Source of the DNA: Cyclobacteriaceae bacterium
Lineage (GTDB): Bacteria; Bacteroidota; Bacteroidia; Cytophagales; Cyclobacteriaceae
Direction of reading: 5' to 3'
Length of the DNA stretch: 64,000 nt
NCBI GenBank assembly: GCA_012033595.1
Contig: JAAUQL010000020.1
Location: 1 to 64,000 of the forward strand
Of this stretch, positions 46,729 through 56,166 are shown piece by piece; position 1 is the first letter of the stretch; each line of letters opens with the position of its first letter. The notes beneath the pieces are model-generated. The model was not told the origin of the DNA. It was given only the letters and a program-made list of their open reading frames with translations, and ran no database searches. Made by a program: the position numbers and the translations under genes.

Positions 46729-47199
46729 ATGGAGGTATTAGACGCTTTGAACCAGGTGGCGGAATTTCACCGCACCTTCAAGCATCCTGTGGAAAAAGAA
46801 CCCATGATCCCGAGCAGGGAGCGCTGTGCCCTGCGCGTTGCCCTGATCCGTGAAGAATTGGAAGAGCTGGAAGCGGCCATTCGCGACAACGATATCGTGG
46901 AAATAGCCGATGCCCTATGCGATATTCAATATGTACTGAGTGGTGCCGTGCTGGAGTTTGGACTGGGGGAAAAATTCAGGAAACTGTTTGATGAAGTGCA
47001 GCGATCGAATATGAGTAAAAGCTGCGCTACGGCCAGCGAGGCCGAAGAAACCGTGAAATACTATAAAGAAAGCCGAGGTGTTGATTGCTACTACAAAGAG
47101 GTAGATGGACATTTTTTGGTCTATCGCAAAGGTGACGAAAAAACCCTCAAATCCATAAACTATTCGCCGGCCAATCTGCTGGGAATACTTAATCCATAG
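46729..47199 (+). CDS. MazG-like / phosphoribosyl-ATP diphosphatase fold nucleotide pyrophosphohydrolase
   Basis: 156 residues from ATG 46729; the frame to 46672 adds a hydrophobic segment unlike the family. All-alpha NTP pyrophosphohydrolases bind metal with paired acidic motifs: here 'IREELEELEAAIRDNDIVEIADALCDIQYVLSG' (EExxE and ExxD). The N-terminal 'LNQVAEFHRTFKHPVEKEPMIP' and the C-terminal 'KSCATASEAEETVKYY' match a family of nucleoside triphosphate pyrophosphohydrolases in Bacteroidota. It probably cleans up non-canonical NTPs. Single gene; substrate unknown. Confidence 0.85.
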   Translation: MEVLDALNQVAEFHRTFKHPVEKEPMIPSRERCALRVALIREELEELEAAIRDNDIVEIADALCDIQYVLSGAVLEFGLGEKFRKLFDEVQRSNMSKSCATASEAEETVKYYKESRGVDCYYKEVDGHFLVYRKGDEKTLKSINYSPANLLGILNP

Positions 47200-47277
47200 C
47201 TGACATTGTCATTTAGCTTGAATGGGTAATATTGGTTTTCTCGCGAAGAGGTCAGATCATCGCCTGACGCATAGTTG

Positions 47278-48435
47278 TCACTTTCTCAGTACGATTTCCA
47301 GCCATGGCTCCTGGTAGTTGTGTGCGGCCAGTTGGTAGTAGTTCACAAACCTGGGCAGAAACAAGTTTTTGCGTCTGTTATCAACCTGCAGCACGATTTC
47401 ATCACCGTATTTGTTTATTTTATACGTTTTATTTTTTAAGAAGGGCAGTTTGATTTTCAGTTTATAGCCATCATCTATTTCGTGCAGCAGATAGGGTGAT
47501 TCGCGGTGCAGCACCAGTTCTGGCTGAGATTCTGCGTAGAGTTTGTTTGCAAAATCCAGCATCTTTTTCACTCCAAAAATTTCTTCTCCGAGATGTGGAG
47601 CTTTAAAAATGGGCAAACCTGCAAAGCTCTCTTCAATATCGCTGATGTAGCTTTCCTGAGATTTTAAATACTTTTTGAATAAAGCACTGGTATCATGTTG
47701 GTCGATAATTCGGTTGATGATGATGGCATCCACATTATATCCATACAGGTTGAGGTAGGTATAGGCACGTTTAGATTCGCTGATGACCATCTTTTCGGGG
47801 TTGGTAACCAGCCTGATGGAGCAAATGTCGTGATCTGCAAATATCTTTTGTATGCTTTCCAGCTTGTCAAATATGCCCTCCAACTCTTCATAGCCCTTGT
47901 CGATGGGGATGCCTGTGGTAAAACGCGCCACTTTGCCTATATTTTTGATAGCAAATCGTTGCAGAGGCAGGGCTTTGGTTACCCACCACTTAGTGACCTG
48001 AGGCAGGGTGAGTAGGGTAAGGGTTTCGCCAGTGGGAGCACTATCGATAATGATGAGTTGAAAAAGCTTTTCGGAAAAGTATTTTTCTATCCACAAAAAT
48101 GCTGATGCTTCCTCCATTCCCGGAAGGGCAGACATTTCTTCGGCCAATACCTTATCCACACCTTGCCAACGGAAGACAGTTAGCATCAATTCCCGGATGT
48201 TCTGCCAATACTTTTGCATGGAATAATACACATCGAGTTCTTGTGCATACAGCAATTTTTGCACTTCTACAGGTTCCGGCCCCAGGGGCGTATCGAGCGC
48301 ATCGGCAAGGCTATGTGCCGGGTCGGTGGATATAACCAGTGTTTTGATGCCGCTTTTGGCTGCTCTGATGGCGGTGGCCGCTGCCACGGTGGTTTTGCCC
48401 ACCCCGCCCTTGCCGGTGAAAAGAATAATGCGCAT
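47278..48435 (-). CDS. ArsA/GET3-family ATPase
   Basis: 385 residues. P-loop GKGGVGKT at 8-15 and the switch 'DPAHSLADALDTPLG' and 'DSAPTGETLTLLTLP' identify the ArsA/GET3 SIMIBI class. ArsA pumps arsenite with ArsB, but no ars genes lie here. Most Bacteroidota copies have unknown roles, and a GET3-like chaperone role is possible. The C-terminal 'LKIKLPFLKNKTYKINKYGDEIVLQVDNRRKNLFLPRF' is a small beta domain seen in ArsA-HSP20-type proteins. The stop lies 79 bases from the convergent MazG-like gene. A hairpin terminator precedes it, belonging to the upstream gene. Confidence 0.9.
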   Translation of the reverse strand: MRIILFTGKGGVGKTTVAAATAIRAAKSGIKTLVISTDPAHSLADALDTPLGPEPVEVQKLLYAQELDVYYSMQKYWQNIRELMLTVFRWQGVDKVLAEEMSALPGMEEASAFLWIEKYFSEKLFQLIIIDSAPTGETLTLLTLPQVTKWWVTKALPLQRFAIKNIGKVARFTTGIPIDKGYEELEGIFDKLESIQKIFADHDICSIRLVTNPEKMVISESKRAYTYLNLYGYNVDAIIINRIIDQHDTSALFKKYLKSQESYISDIEESFAGLPIFKAPHLGEEIFGVKKMLDFANKLYAESQPELVLHRESPYLLHEIDDGYKLKIKLPFLKNKTYKINKYGDEIVLQVDNRRKNLFLPRFVNYYQLAAHNYQEPWLEIVLRK

Positions 48436-48446
48436 GATCTGAAAAC

Positions 48447-48476
48447 AAAAAAGCCCGGATATGACCGGGCTTTAAG
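48447..48476 (-). terminator. Rho-independent terminator of the SGNH/FadL transcription unit
   Basis: GCCCGG (48453-48458) pairs with CCGGGC (48465-48470), with A-rich sequence on the plus-strand left side so that the minus-strand transcript ends in a U-run. It separates the SGNH gene (stop 48505) from the ArsA-family gene. Confidence 0.8.
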
Positions 48477-48504
48477 ATAGTTTTAATTTTGTACTATATC
48501 AAGG

Positions 48505-49950
48505 TCAGGGAAAAACCACTGCCCGGTAATCGTTGATATTTACCGGAGCCAGGCTTGAGTTGAATTTAGTATTAATTGTTTCGATAATAGCATTGGCCAC
48601 GATGGCATATCCACGAGGGGTGAGATGAACACCATCGAGCGAGAAGGCTCCGCCTTGGATGAAGCTACTATTCACTTTAACACCATTCTCAAATACGCCA
48701 TTTTTTACATTGGTCAATACCGGATCGATGTCTAAATAGGCCAGGTCGCTGGCGGAGGCGATATTCTTGATGATGGTATTGTAGCTGGCGGTGGCTTCTT
48801 TTATCCAGCCAATTTCCATGTTGGTTAGTGCAAATTGATCGGGTAGGGGAACGGCCACACCATAGGCGGTAGATGGGTTGTTTGGTACAGCCAAAGTGCC
48901 AATTACTGAGCTTGCCGTTAGCAGCAGAAGGTCTTGTGCGGTAGCTTGTCTGGTTTTTCCATACACTCCCAAAGCTGGATTGATAGCTCCAAGGGGCTGG
49001 CTTAAGTCGGCCAAGTCATTGTCCTGAATCAAAACAGGATTCGATCCTTCTTTGTACACCACTTTTCTTTTGGCCGCTTCCTCCGGGGTGATCACCGTCA
49101 AGACCGCCAGGCCATCGAGAGCAGCATTGTATCCACCGAATGCCTGCATACTATTCAATGCATCAGACGTGGCTTTGTCGAGTGGGATGGCCGCGAATGG
49201 CACGGTGGTAAAAAATGGCACTTTGGTAATGTCGGGCACGGAGACTAGCACCCCCTTGCCCGAATTGGAAGACAGGGCGGCTACAAGTGCCAGGTACAAA
49301 GGCTTAAATTCCAGTTCGGGATCGGTCAGGCCATTTAATCCGGTAACAGGCAAACCTGTGGTACCATAGGCTCCCCCTGAAGTTGCATAGCCCAGCACAT
49401 CATTATTGCCCATCCAGCACGTAAAAAAGGTTGGCTGGCTCTCTTGCACTATTTCCAGATAGGAAGTAGTAGCCGGTTTTCCACCCAACATCCTAAAAAA
49501 ATATGGATTGACCTGTGGGCTGGAGCCATATCCATTGAAGGTAATGTCTTTGAGTCTGATGCCCGGTACGCCCAGGTTGTTGAAGGGGCCTTCCAGCTGC
49601 GTTAGGAAATCCGGTTCGGGGGCATATTCATCGAATGTTGGTGCAAGAGAGGTCAGGTATATGTATCCCGATCCATTGCCCTTCACATCAGGTTGTGTAA
49701 AATCGCTCGAAGTGATTTCGTTCATTTGCTGATGGAGTATGTAAGGGAAAGATTGCATCTGTGCGTCGGCATAGAGCCCGCCATCGGCAAAGCCTGCGGT
49801 AAGGCTGTTGCCCACGGCGAGGTAGTTGCTAAAGTCAACACTTCCGGAGCTGGGAGCCGGCACGTCTATTTGAGGTTCGCATGCACTGAATAAAACCAGC
49901 GCAGGCAATAGGTATATGAGGTTTTTAATCCAAGTTTTCATCATTTTCAA
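48505..49950 (-). CDS. SGNH/GDSL hydrolase lipoprotein
   Basis: 481 residues. The signal ends in LFSAC (Cys24). Block I 'YLAVGNSLTAGFADGG' has Ser49 as nucleophile; 'NLGVPGIRL', 'WMGNNDVLGYA' (block III Asn) and 'SLDGVHLTPRGYAIVANAI' (block V Asp/His) complete the SGNH set. The chain is longer than typical GDSL esterases (about 200-250 residues) because of insertions around 130-380. It lies 8 bases downstream of the FadL-like porin gene on the same strand, and this pair is recurrent in Bacteroidota, so an outer-membrane lipid or ester import role is plausible. Confidence 0.9.
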   Translation of the reverse strand: MKMMKTWIKNLIYLLPALVLFSACEPQIDVPAPSSGSVDFSNYLAVGNSLTAGFADGGLYADAQMQSFPYILHQQMNEITSSDFTQPDVKGNGSGYIYLTSLAPTFDEYAPEPDFLTQLEGPFNNLGVPGIRLKDITFNGYGSSPQVNPYFFRMLGGKPATTSYLEIVQESQPTFFTCWMGNNDVLGYATSGGAYGTTGLPVTGLNGLTDPELEFKPLYLALVAALSSNSGKGVLVSVPDITKVPFFTTVPFAAIPLDKATSDALNSMQAFGGYNAALDGLAVLTVITPEEAAKRKVVYKEGSNPVLIQDNDLADLSQPLGAINPALGVYGKTRQATAQDLLLLTASSVIGTLAVPNNPSTAYGVAVPLPDQFALTNMEIGWIKEATASYNTIIKNIASASDLAYLDIDPVLTNVKNGVFENGVKVNSSFIQGGAFSLDGVHLTPRGYAIVANAIIETINTKFNSSLAPVNINDYRAVVFP

Positions 49951-49958
49951 GATTAAGA

Positions 49959-51256
49959 TTAGAATTTATATGCTATGGAAAATCCAGGGATCAATGCGTT
50001 GAGCTTGTAGGTGCCAGGCATTACATCGCGAGCGCCTTCGGCAGGCTGATAGGTGCCCGCTGCTATGGCTTGTTCCGTGGTTTGTTCACGCTGTGCAGAA
50101 TGCACATATAAGAAAGAAAGATCCAACTGGATATGCTCTCCAAAACTATAGCCTAGTCCTGCAGTAAAGCCCATCCTGTTGTTGTCTGGTGTTTCGGCGG
50201 TCATATATCCTTCCTGCACCGGGGTGGTGTCGTAGTAAAAGCCCGCCCTGAGTTGTACTTGCTCATTGAGCAGATACTCACCGCCAAGGTGCCACACCCA
50301 CGAGTCTTCGTAGTTTCTTGGGGAATTGGTGTCTTCGAGCAAATCGCTGTTTTCTTTAAAATCAAACGCCAAAGATTCGTACGCACTCCAGCCGACCCAG
50401 TCAAATTGGGTACCGAGTACAAGTTGGTCCGAGACATGATAAGAGATTCCCACAGAGGTAACCGAGGGCAGGGGCAATTCGGCATTGAAGGTATTCCCTT
50501 CCGGGAAAAAGGTAGCCAGGGAGGCGGGCACCTCAAACTCTGCGCTGCCGTCTTCCAGTTTCATCACCACTTTCGACCGGTAGCTTAGCCCCACTTCTAT
50601 TTGGGCCGATGGTTTATAAAATACACCTAGATTATATCCATAAGACAGGGTGGCGCTTCCATCAAGGGTAGCTTTGCCTTCGCTATAGCTACCGTCTTCG
50701 TTTCTGCCGACTTGCAATATAGATTTGATCAATTTTACACTGCCCACTGTGATGTCCACGCCGCCACCTACCGATAGCTTGTCGTTGATTTTGTATGCTA
50801 CTGTAGGCTGAATTTGGATGGCCCTCAAAGTGAGTTCGTTCAACAAGTCCCGACCTGCCCACTCATTCCCCAGTTTACACCCGAGCCAAACGGGGTAAAG
50901 GCACCTATGCCAAACTTAAACTTGCTTTCTGCCGGTCCCCATACACCATAGACATGGAAGGGCGTGCCCATGGGGTTGTCTGTATTGGCTTCATAAGTGC
51001 TGTTTTCGGTTTCCGAATCCCAATAGGAATTGCTGGCAAAAATGGGGTTGGCACCGATCATGATGCTGTTGTGGTCCATAAAACCCATGGCACCCGGATT
51101 GAAGAACAGACTGGAGGCATCGTTGTACATCATTACGCCCAGGTTGCCCATGCCTGTGGTGCGGTTGCCCTGCAAGAGTACCTGGTACCCTGAACCAAAG
51201 CTGGCGTAACTAATAATGGTTAAAATTAGACATGTTAATAGTAGCTTTTTCATCAT
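49959..51256 (-). CDS. OmpP1/FadL-like outer-membrane transport protein (frameshifted)
   Basis: Two frames combine into 432 residues. The first (51256 to about 50870) carries the signal MMKKLLLTCLILTIISYASFG and the FadL hallmark 'GSGYQVLLQGNRTTGMGNLG' with 'FFNPGAMGFM'. The second starts at about 50850 and continues 'LTLRAIQIQPTVAYKINDKLSVGGGVDI' through beta strands to the C-terminal 'SIAYKF', an outer-membrane Phe terminus. One added G in the coding-strand G4 run (50868-50871) joins them as 'GVNWGNEWAGRDLLNELTL'. FadL channels take up hydrophobic substrates. The partner SGNH gene is 8 bases downstream. Confidence 0.86.
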
Positions 51257-51465
51257 CGATTTTGGTTTAACGTAAATTGTTTTTCATAATCATAACAGCT
51301 TGCCCACAGTACAATTGTAATGATTGTTACAATCACGGCAAATCGGGCTGTGGTAAAATGCATTCTTTAATTTAATCAAAATTTGCGAAAGCGAAATTTT
51401 TCCGGTGTTTCAACCTGCAATATTATCGAAATTCGCATATAGCAACTCAAAATTGTAAGTTATTC

Positions 51466-53111
51466 TCAGATATCGTGTAAAAAAAAGCGCCTTTTAGTCC
51501 GCTTTCTTTCCTTGATTCGCCTTTCAGTCTGAGTTGATATGTTTTTTGTATTTTGTTTCGATGGAATATGACTCATGGCATATTCCGAAAGCGCTGTGAT
51601 GCTCAGACTGGGGTTAACACCCAAATTGCAGGGGACAATGGAGCCATCGAGTATATGCATGTTTTTATAGCCATGTACTTCAAAAAATTCGTTCACCACC
51701 CCTTCTTCTTCCGATTTGCCCATCGGACAGCCGCCAAGTATGTGCGCGGTCATGGGCATATTTAGCAGTATTTCCGGCCAGGCGTTTTGAGCTATACCAT
51801 TTACCTTTTTGGCATAGCGGTGCATGGTCTCCTGACCTACCGGTATGAATGCCGGGACTTTGTTTATTTGGTCATTTTTAAATTTCATGCCCCCACCAAA
51901 AGGCCCGTTTTTCCAGATCATTCGCATGGAATTATCCAGAGATTGCATCACCAAAAAGATGATGGCGTTGCGACCCCAGTTTCTGAAGGTGAAGGTTAGT
52001 TTCAACAGGTCGATCGGGTGCCTCATCGCTGCCACCAGCCACTTCATCATACGCACAAAGCCGCTGCCTCTGCCCACCGCCAATGTGGCTAATTTTCCCA
52101 TAGCGCCAGATTGGTCATTGTATTTTACTATTTCTATGTGCGTGTGTTCATCCGGGTTGAAATATGAGGAGATGGCAATGCCATGGTTCAGTTTGCGGTC
52201 GGCATGGCTCACTCCACACAGCGATTCGGAATTGGTGCGTACATTTTGCCCGAGCTGAGCCGATAACCCTGGCAATGTGCGATATTTGTATTTTTGTTTT
52301 AACAAAAGATCTAAAGTGCCCAGCACCCCACCGCTAATAACAAGACCCTTCGATCTGAACGTGCGCTTGCCGCGTCCCCACCATGAGGTGCTGTCTTGAG
52401 TATGTACCAGGTAAGTGTCGTCGATGGCTTCGATTTTATTTACCAGGGTGCTGTCGTGTATTGTTACGCCATACTTTTCGGCAAAGTATAAATAATTTTT
52501 ATCGAGGGTGTTTTTGGCATTGAACCTACAGCCAACCATGCATCCGGCACATTCGGTACATCCAGAGCGCAAAGGACCCTGTCCATTGAAATACGGATCA
52601 GTTTCGATGTCTGCATCGCCAAAGTACACGCCGACATGCACTCCTTCAAATGATTTTCCCACACCCATTTCTTTAGCTACTTCTTTCAGCAGCAGGTCTT
52701 CTTCGTGATATTTTGTTATACTTACGGTGCCCAGCATTTGCTTAGCCAAATCATAAAATGGTGTGAAGGTTTGCTTCCAATCTTTGAAGTGTGCCCAAAC
52801 AGGATTCTGAAAAAAGGCATCGGGCGGGAACATGTGCGTATTGCCATACACAATAGATCCTCCACCCACTCCGACGCCGCTAAGAATGGTCACTTGACGG
52901 AAGAAGGAAAGTTTTTGAAAGCCAAAAAATTTTAGCGTGGGCATCCATAGAAATTTTCGCAGATTCCAGTCAGTTTTAGGGAAATCCCGAGCCTGGAACC
53001 TGCGCCCTTTTCGAGAACCAAAACAGAATAGCCCTTTTCGGCTAGTCGCATGGCCGAAACACTTCCTCCAAAACCGGAGCCTATCACGATGTAATCTAAA
53101 TCGAAATCCAT
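51466..53111 (-). CDS. GMC-type oxidoreductase, cholesterol-oxidase-like (frameshifted)
   Basis: Two frames combine into 548 residues. The first (ATG 53111, [13 protein letters not shown]) has the FAD dinucleotide loop '[24 protein letters not shown]'. The second continues '[35 protein letters not shown]', the Cys-rich '[22 protein letters not shown]' and the GMC C-terminus '[13 protein letters not shown] ... [24 protein letters not shown]'. Adding one base at 53005-53011 restores '[22 protein letters not shown]'. Such FAD enzymes oxidise sterols or other alcohols. The Cys cluster C-x2-C-x2-C-x3-C might hold an iron-sulfur cluster. Divergent from the acyltransferase and hydrolase genes. Confidence 0.87.
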
Positions 53112-53303
53112 GACAACAACATCATTTGACCAAAAACAAACCACCATGATTTGTTATGCTAATTTTTTATAAGTGTGGCTTATTCGTTAAATTAAACTGG
53201 CTGGTCACTAGCTAAATTTACTGTTTTTTATCACATTTTGCTGCTTAAAGGCTTTATTTGTCCAGTTGGGCGCGCGCCCTCATTATTCATCAACAACAAA
53301 AGC

Positions 53304-54490
53304 ATGGCCATAGAAAAGGCAACAAGACGAAAAGTGTATAATTATCCGGACTGGTACACAGACCTTGAAGGCGAAGCCCGGGCCAATAAGCATATCATCG
53401 ATGAATATTTTGACAAGAGCTTTACCAAGGCAGTAATCAGAAATGTGATCAGGTACCTTAATGACTATTATTTTAGAACCGTATTTGTCGGTTTTGAAAA
53501 TATGCCAGAGCGCAATAGACCTGAGGTTCCGCTGATTTTTGCCAGCAACCATTCCGGTATGGCATTTCCCTGGGATGGTATCATCCTGGCTTCGGGCATT
53601 TATGAAATGTTCGATTACGACCGGCGAAGCGTACGTCCTCTGGCATCGCCCATGCTGTCGGAATCGAATTTGATGAATCCGTACCTGCACGATAATCTGT
53701 GGAAAATCGTCGGTTCTGTAGATGCTTCTTTCCTCAATTTCGAAACCATGATGCAGCAAGATGAACACAATCTGCTCATTTATCCCGAAGGCGTGCCCGG
53801 CATTGGCAAAGGCTTCGACAAACTCTATCAATTCCAGCGTTTTTCTTCTTCTTTTATTACCATGTCGATCAAATATAAAACTGATGTGGTGCCGATCCTG
53901 ACCATCAATGCAGAATATATCAACCCTTATGCATACCGTGCCAAATGGATCAACCGGCTTGTAAACAAAATGGGAGTGCCTTTTTTTCCGGTCGGCTTCA
54001 TCTCCTTACTCCTTCCACTACAGCCCTGGATTTTTTATATGGGTTTCCCTGCCAAACTGACCTACGTGTTGGGTAAGGCGATCAAAATACATGAAATGAC
54101 CAGTAAGCCCATCGGCGAATTGAGCTATGAAGAGTTGGTGGAGATAAAGGACAAGGTGCAGCAAAACATGCAGGTACAGCTTGATGAAGCTGTGGAAAAA
54201 TATGGTAAAAAACCATATAGGTTTAGGGAGTTTTTTAGAATCAATATGTCGAACCTGGGCAAATTGCCTATACCATGCCATTTGGCTGGCCGCTATTATT
54301 TGAACATTTTACCAGAGCCTGGAAAAAAAATAAAGGTGACCTCAAACCTCTGGATTTGGGTCGGTTTTCATCGATTAAAATAATATTGCAATCTCCAAAA
54401 TTGATATTTTTCTATTTGCCAATATTGGGATGGATACCTATTTTAATGAAAGGATTGCGCAGAGGCAAGAAAGTAAAACCAATAAAGTAA
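53304..54490 (+). CDS. Acyltransferase, PlsC-like superfamily (frameshifted near the C-terminus)
   Basis: 395 residues if a base is added at 54267-54268; the start is ATG 53304, with the longer frame to 53238 lacking a family match. The core has 'FASNHSGMAFPWDGI' (a variant of NHx4D), 'NLLIYPEGVPGIGKGF' (PEG motif) and 'FITMSIKYKTDVVPILTINAEYI'. The uncorrected frame ends in a random tail at 54383. The corrected one continues 'LPYTMPFGWPLLFEHFTRAWKK' and ends with a membrane helix ('LIFFYLPILGWIPI'). It probably acylates a glycerolipid or sterol-like alcohol. The hydrolase gene starts 5 bases downstream, so the two are co-transcribed. Confidence 0.82.
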
Positions 54491-54495
54491 GATAA

Positions 54496-55409
54496 ATGGC
54501 ATCTTTTAAACACGATTTTCTGAAAGGGGTGATGAACGTGTTGAGCCTTCCGATGTATTGGAAATTGCCTCCTGTCAACCATTTGCGTAGTCTGCTCGAA
54601 ACCACCACCATGGCCGCCACCTTGCCTTGGGGGGTAGAATTGCAAAAATAGAATTTGACCTGTTTAGTGCCGAATGGCTCATACCCGATAATGTGCAACC
54701 TAACCGGGCTTTGCTCTACTTGCATGGTGGCGGCTATGTAATCGGCTCACCACATACCCATCGGGCGCTTGCTGGCAAAATCGCCAAAGGAATAGCTGCC
54801 AGCTGCCTGCTCATCGACTATCGCAAAGCTCCCGAAAACCCTTACCCGGCAGCGCTGGAAGATGCCTTTACAGCATATAAGCATTTGCTGGACAGGGGGC
54901 ACCATGCTAAAGAAATTGTGCTGGTAGGAGATTCGGCAGGCGGGGGATTGGCCATTGCCTTGCAATATGAATTGAAAGACTGGCATATGGCTCTGCCCTT
55001 GTGTTCGGCTTTGATGTCTCCCTACCTCGACCTCACGGCCAAAGGGAAGTCGGTGAAGAAAAATGCCAAAAATGACCGCTTTCTCGATGTATTCGAGATG
55101 CGTCGGTGGGCCGGAATGTATGCAGGTGACCACAATTTTGAAGACCCCTTGATTTCTCCATTATTCGGCGACCCGACTGGCTTGCCGCCCATATTGGTGC
55201 AGGCCAGCAAAAGCGAAGTACTATACGACGACTCAGCCAGGTTTGTGCGAAAGGCCAAAAAGGCCGGTGTTTCTACCGCTTTTCAAACCTGGGAAGGACT
55301 GGTTCACTGGTGGCATATGTTTGGCACCATGCCCGAAGCAAAGGATGCAGTGAACAAAGTGGTAGAATATCTTAATGGCCAGTATGCGGAAAAGAACGTT
55401 AAAACCTAA
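54496..55409 (+). CDS. HSL-family alpha/beta hydrolase (frameshifted)
   Basis: 304 residues if one base is added between 54629 and 54648; the most natural site is the A5 run at 54644-54648, giving 'LPWGVELQKIEFDLFSAEWLIP'. The first frame (ATG 54496) carries the N-terminal helix (MASFKHDFLKGVMNVLSLPM). The second has the HSL oxyanion 'YLHGGGYVIGSP', nucleophile elbow 'VGDSAGGGLAIAL' and terminal Asp/His ('ILVQASKSEVLYDDS', 'HWWHMFG'). These enzymes hydrolyse short-chain esters. Together with the acyltransferase just upstream and the divergent GMC oxidoreductase it suggests metabolism of a lipid or sterol ester. Confidence 0.86.
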
Positions 55410-55566
55410 TTCTGAAAAATAAATAAGGTCAGCTTAAAAAAGTGTCAACTTTTGTCAGGACGATACAGAGTGTCTAATCCTTGGCTCAGGCCGGATGGAA
55501 ATGTTTGCTTTGGAAGAAAAATGTACATCACATGCGGATGAGCTTTTTCGTAAAAAAAACTTATAA

Positions 55567-56166
55567 TCATATCAGCCCATCCTGATCTATGGCTGTGGCA
55601 TCGATCAGATTGTTGAGGATGGCAAATACGGTAAGACCTGATATCGATTTGATGCCTAATTTTTCGGTGATGTTTTTGCGATGCGATATCACCGTGTGAA
55701 TGCTGATAAACAAGGCATCGGCTATTTCTTTATTTGTTTTTCCTATTGCCACTAACTTAATCACTTCTATTTCCCTTTCACTGAGCCCTGCACTTGTCCT
55801 TTTCTCGCTTTTTTTAGAACTGATATATGGTTCGAGCAAAGTGAGAATTTGTTCGGTGCAGGACTGAGCCGAGCAACAGCAGTCGCAATTGCTGTCGCAT
55901 TGGCGTTGGTGATCGTAATCATGCACCAGTACGATTTTCACTTCATTGTTTTTGCGAAACAGCTCTATCATGTCATATAAGGTCGCTTCGTCAAATTTAC
56001 TGTCCATCAAGAAGATGAGTTTGTGTCCGGCAATAGACTGATAGCTGGCCAAACCTGCCACGGTGGAGAGCGTGATGATATCCACATCGTATTTTTTGCC
56101 GATGATCGACGCCAGTCCCTCGCTTATGATATCTGCGCCATGCACGATGATGATTTTCGTGTTCAT
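55567..56166 (-). CDS. LuxR-type regulator with Cys-cluster insertion in a pseudo-receiver
   Basis: 199 residues. Residues 128-185 are a GerE/LuxR helix-turn-helix ('LSEREIEVIKLVAIGKTNKEIADALFISIHTVISHRKNITEKLGI'). The N-terminal about 115 residues have a receiver-like beta/alpha order, but the acidic start pair (usually DD) is 'HGAD', and the region that should carry the conserved Thr/Lys is replaced by a Cys cluster: C90, C94, C96, C97, C98, C103. Phosphorylation is therefore unlikely, and metal or iron-sulfur binding is plausible. It overlaps the hemerythrin gene by 4 bases (56163-56166), so the two are co-translated. Likely a redox, NO or O2 sensor; this is inference. Confidence 0.84.
   Translation of the reverse strand: MNTKIIIVHGADIISEGLASIIGKKYDVDIITLSTVAGLASYQSIAGHKLIFLMDSKFDEATLYDMIELFRKNNEVKIVLVHDYDHQRQCDSNCDCCCSAQSCTEQILTLLEPYISSKKSEKRTSAGLSEREIEVIKLVAIGKTNKEIADALFISIHTVISHRKNITEKLGIKSISGLTVFAILNNLIDATAIDQDGLI

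Noticed and set aside
47278-48435. Arsenite pump ATPase.
   Set aside because: ArsA/GET3 family only; no arsB or arsD nearby.
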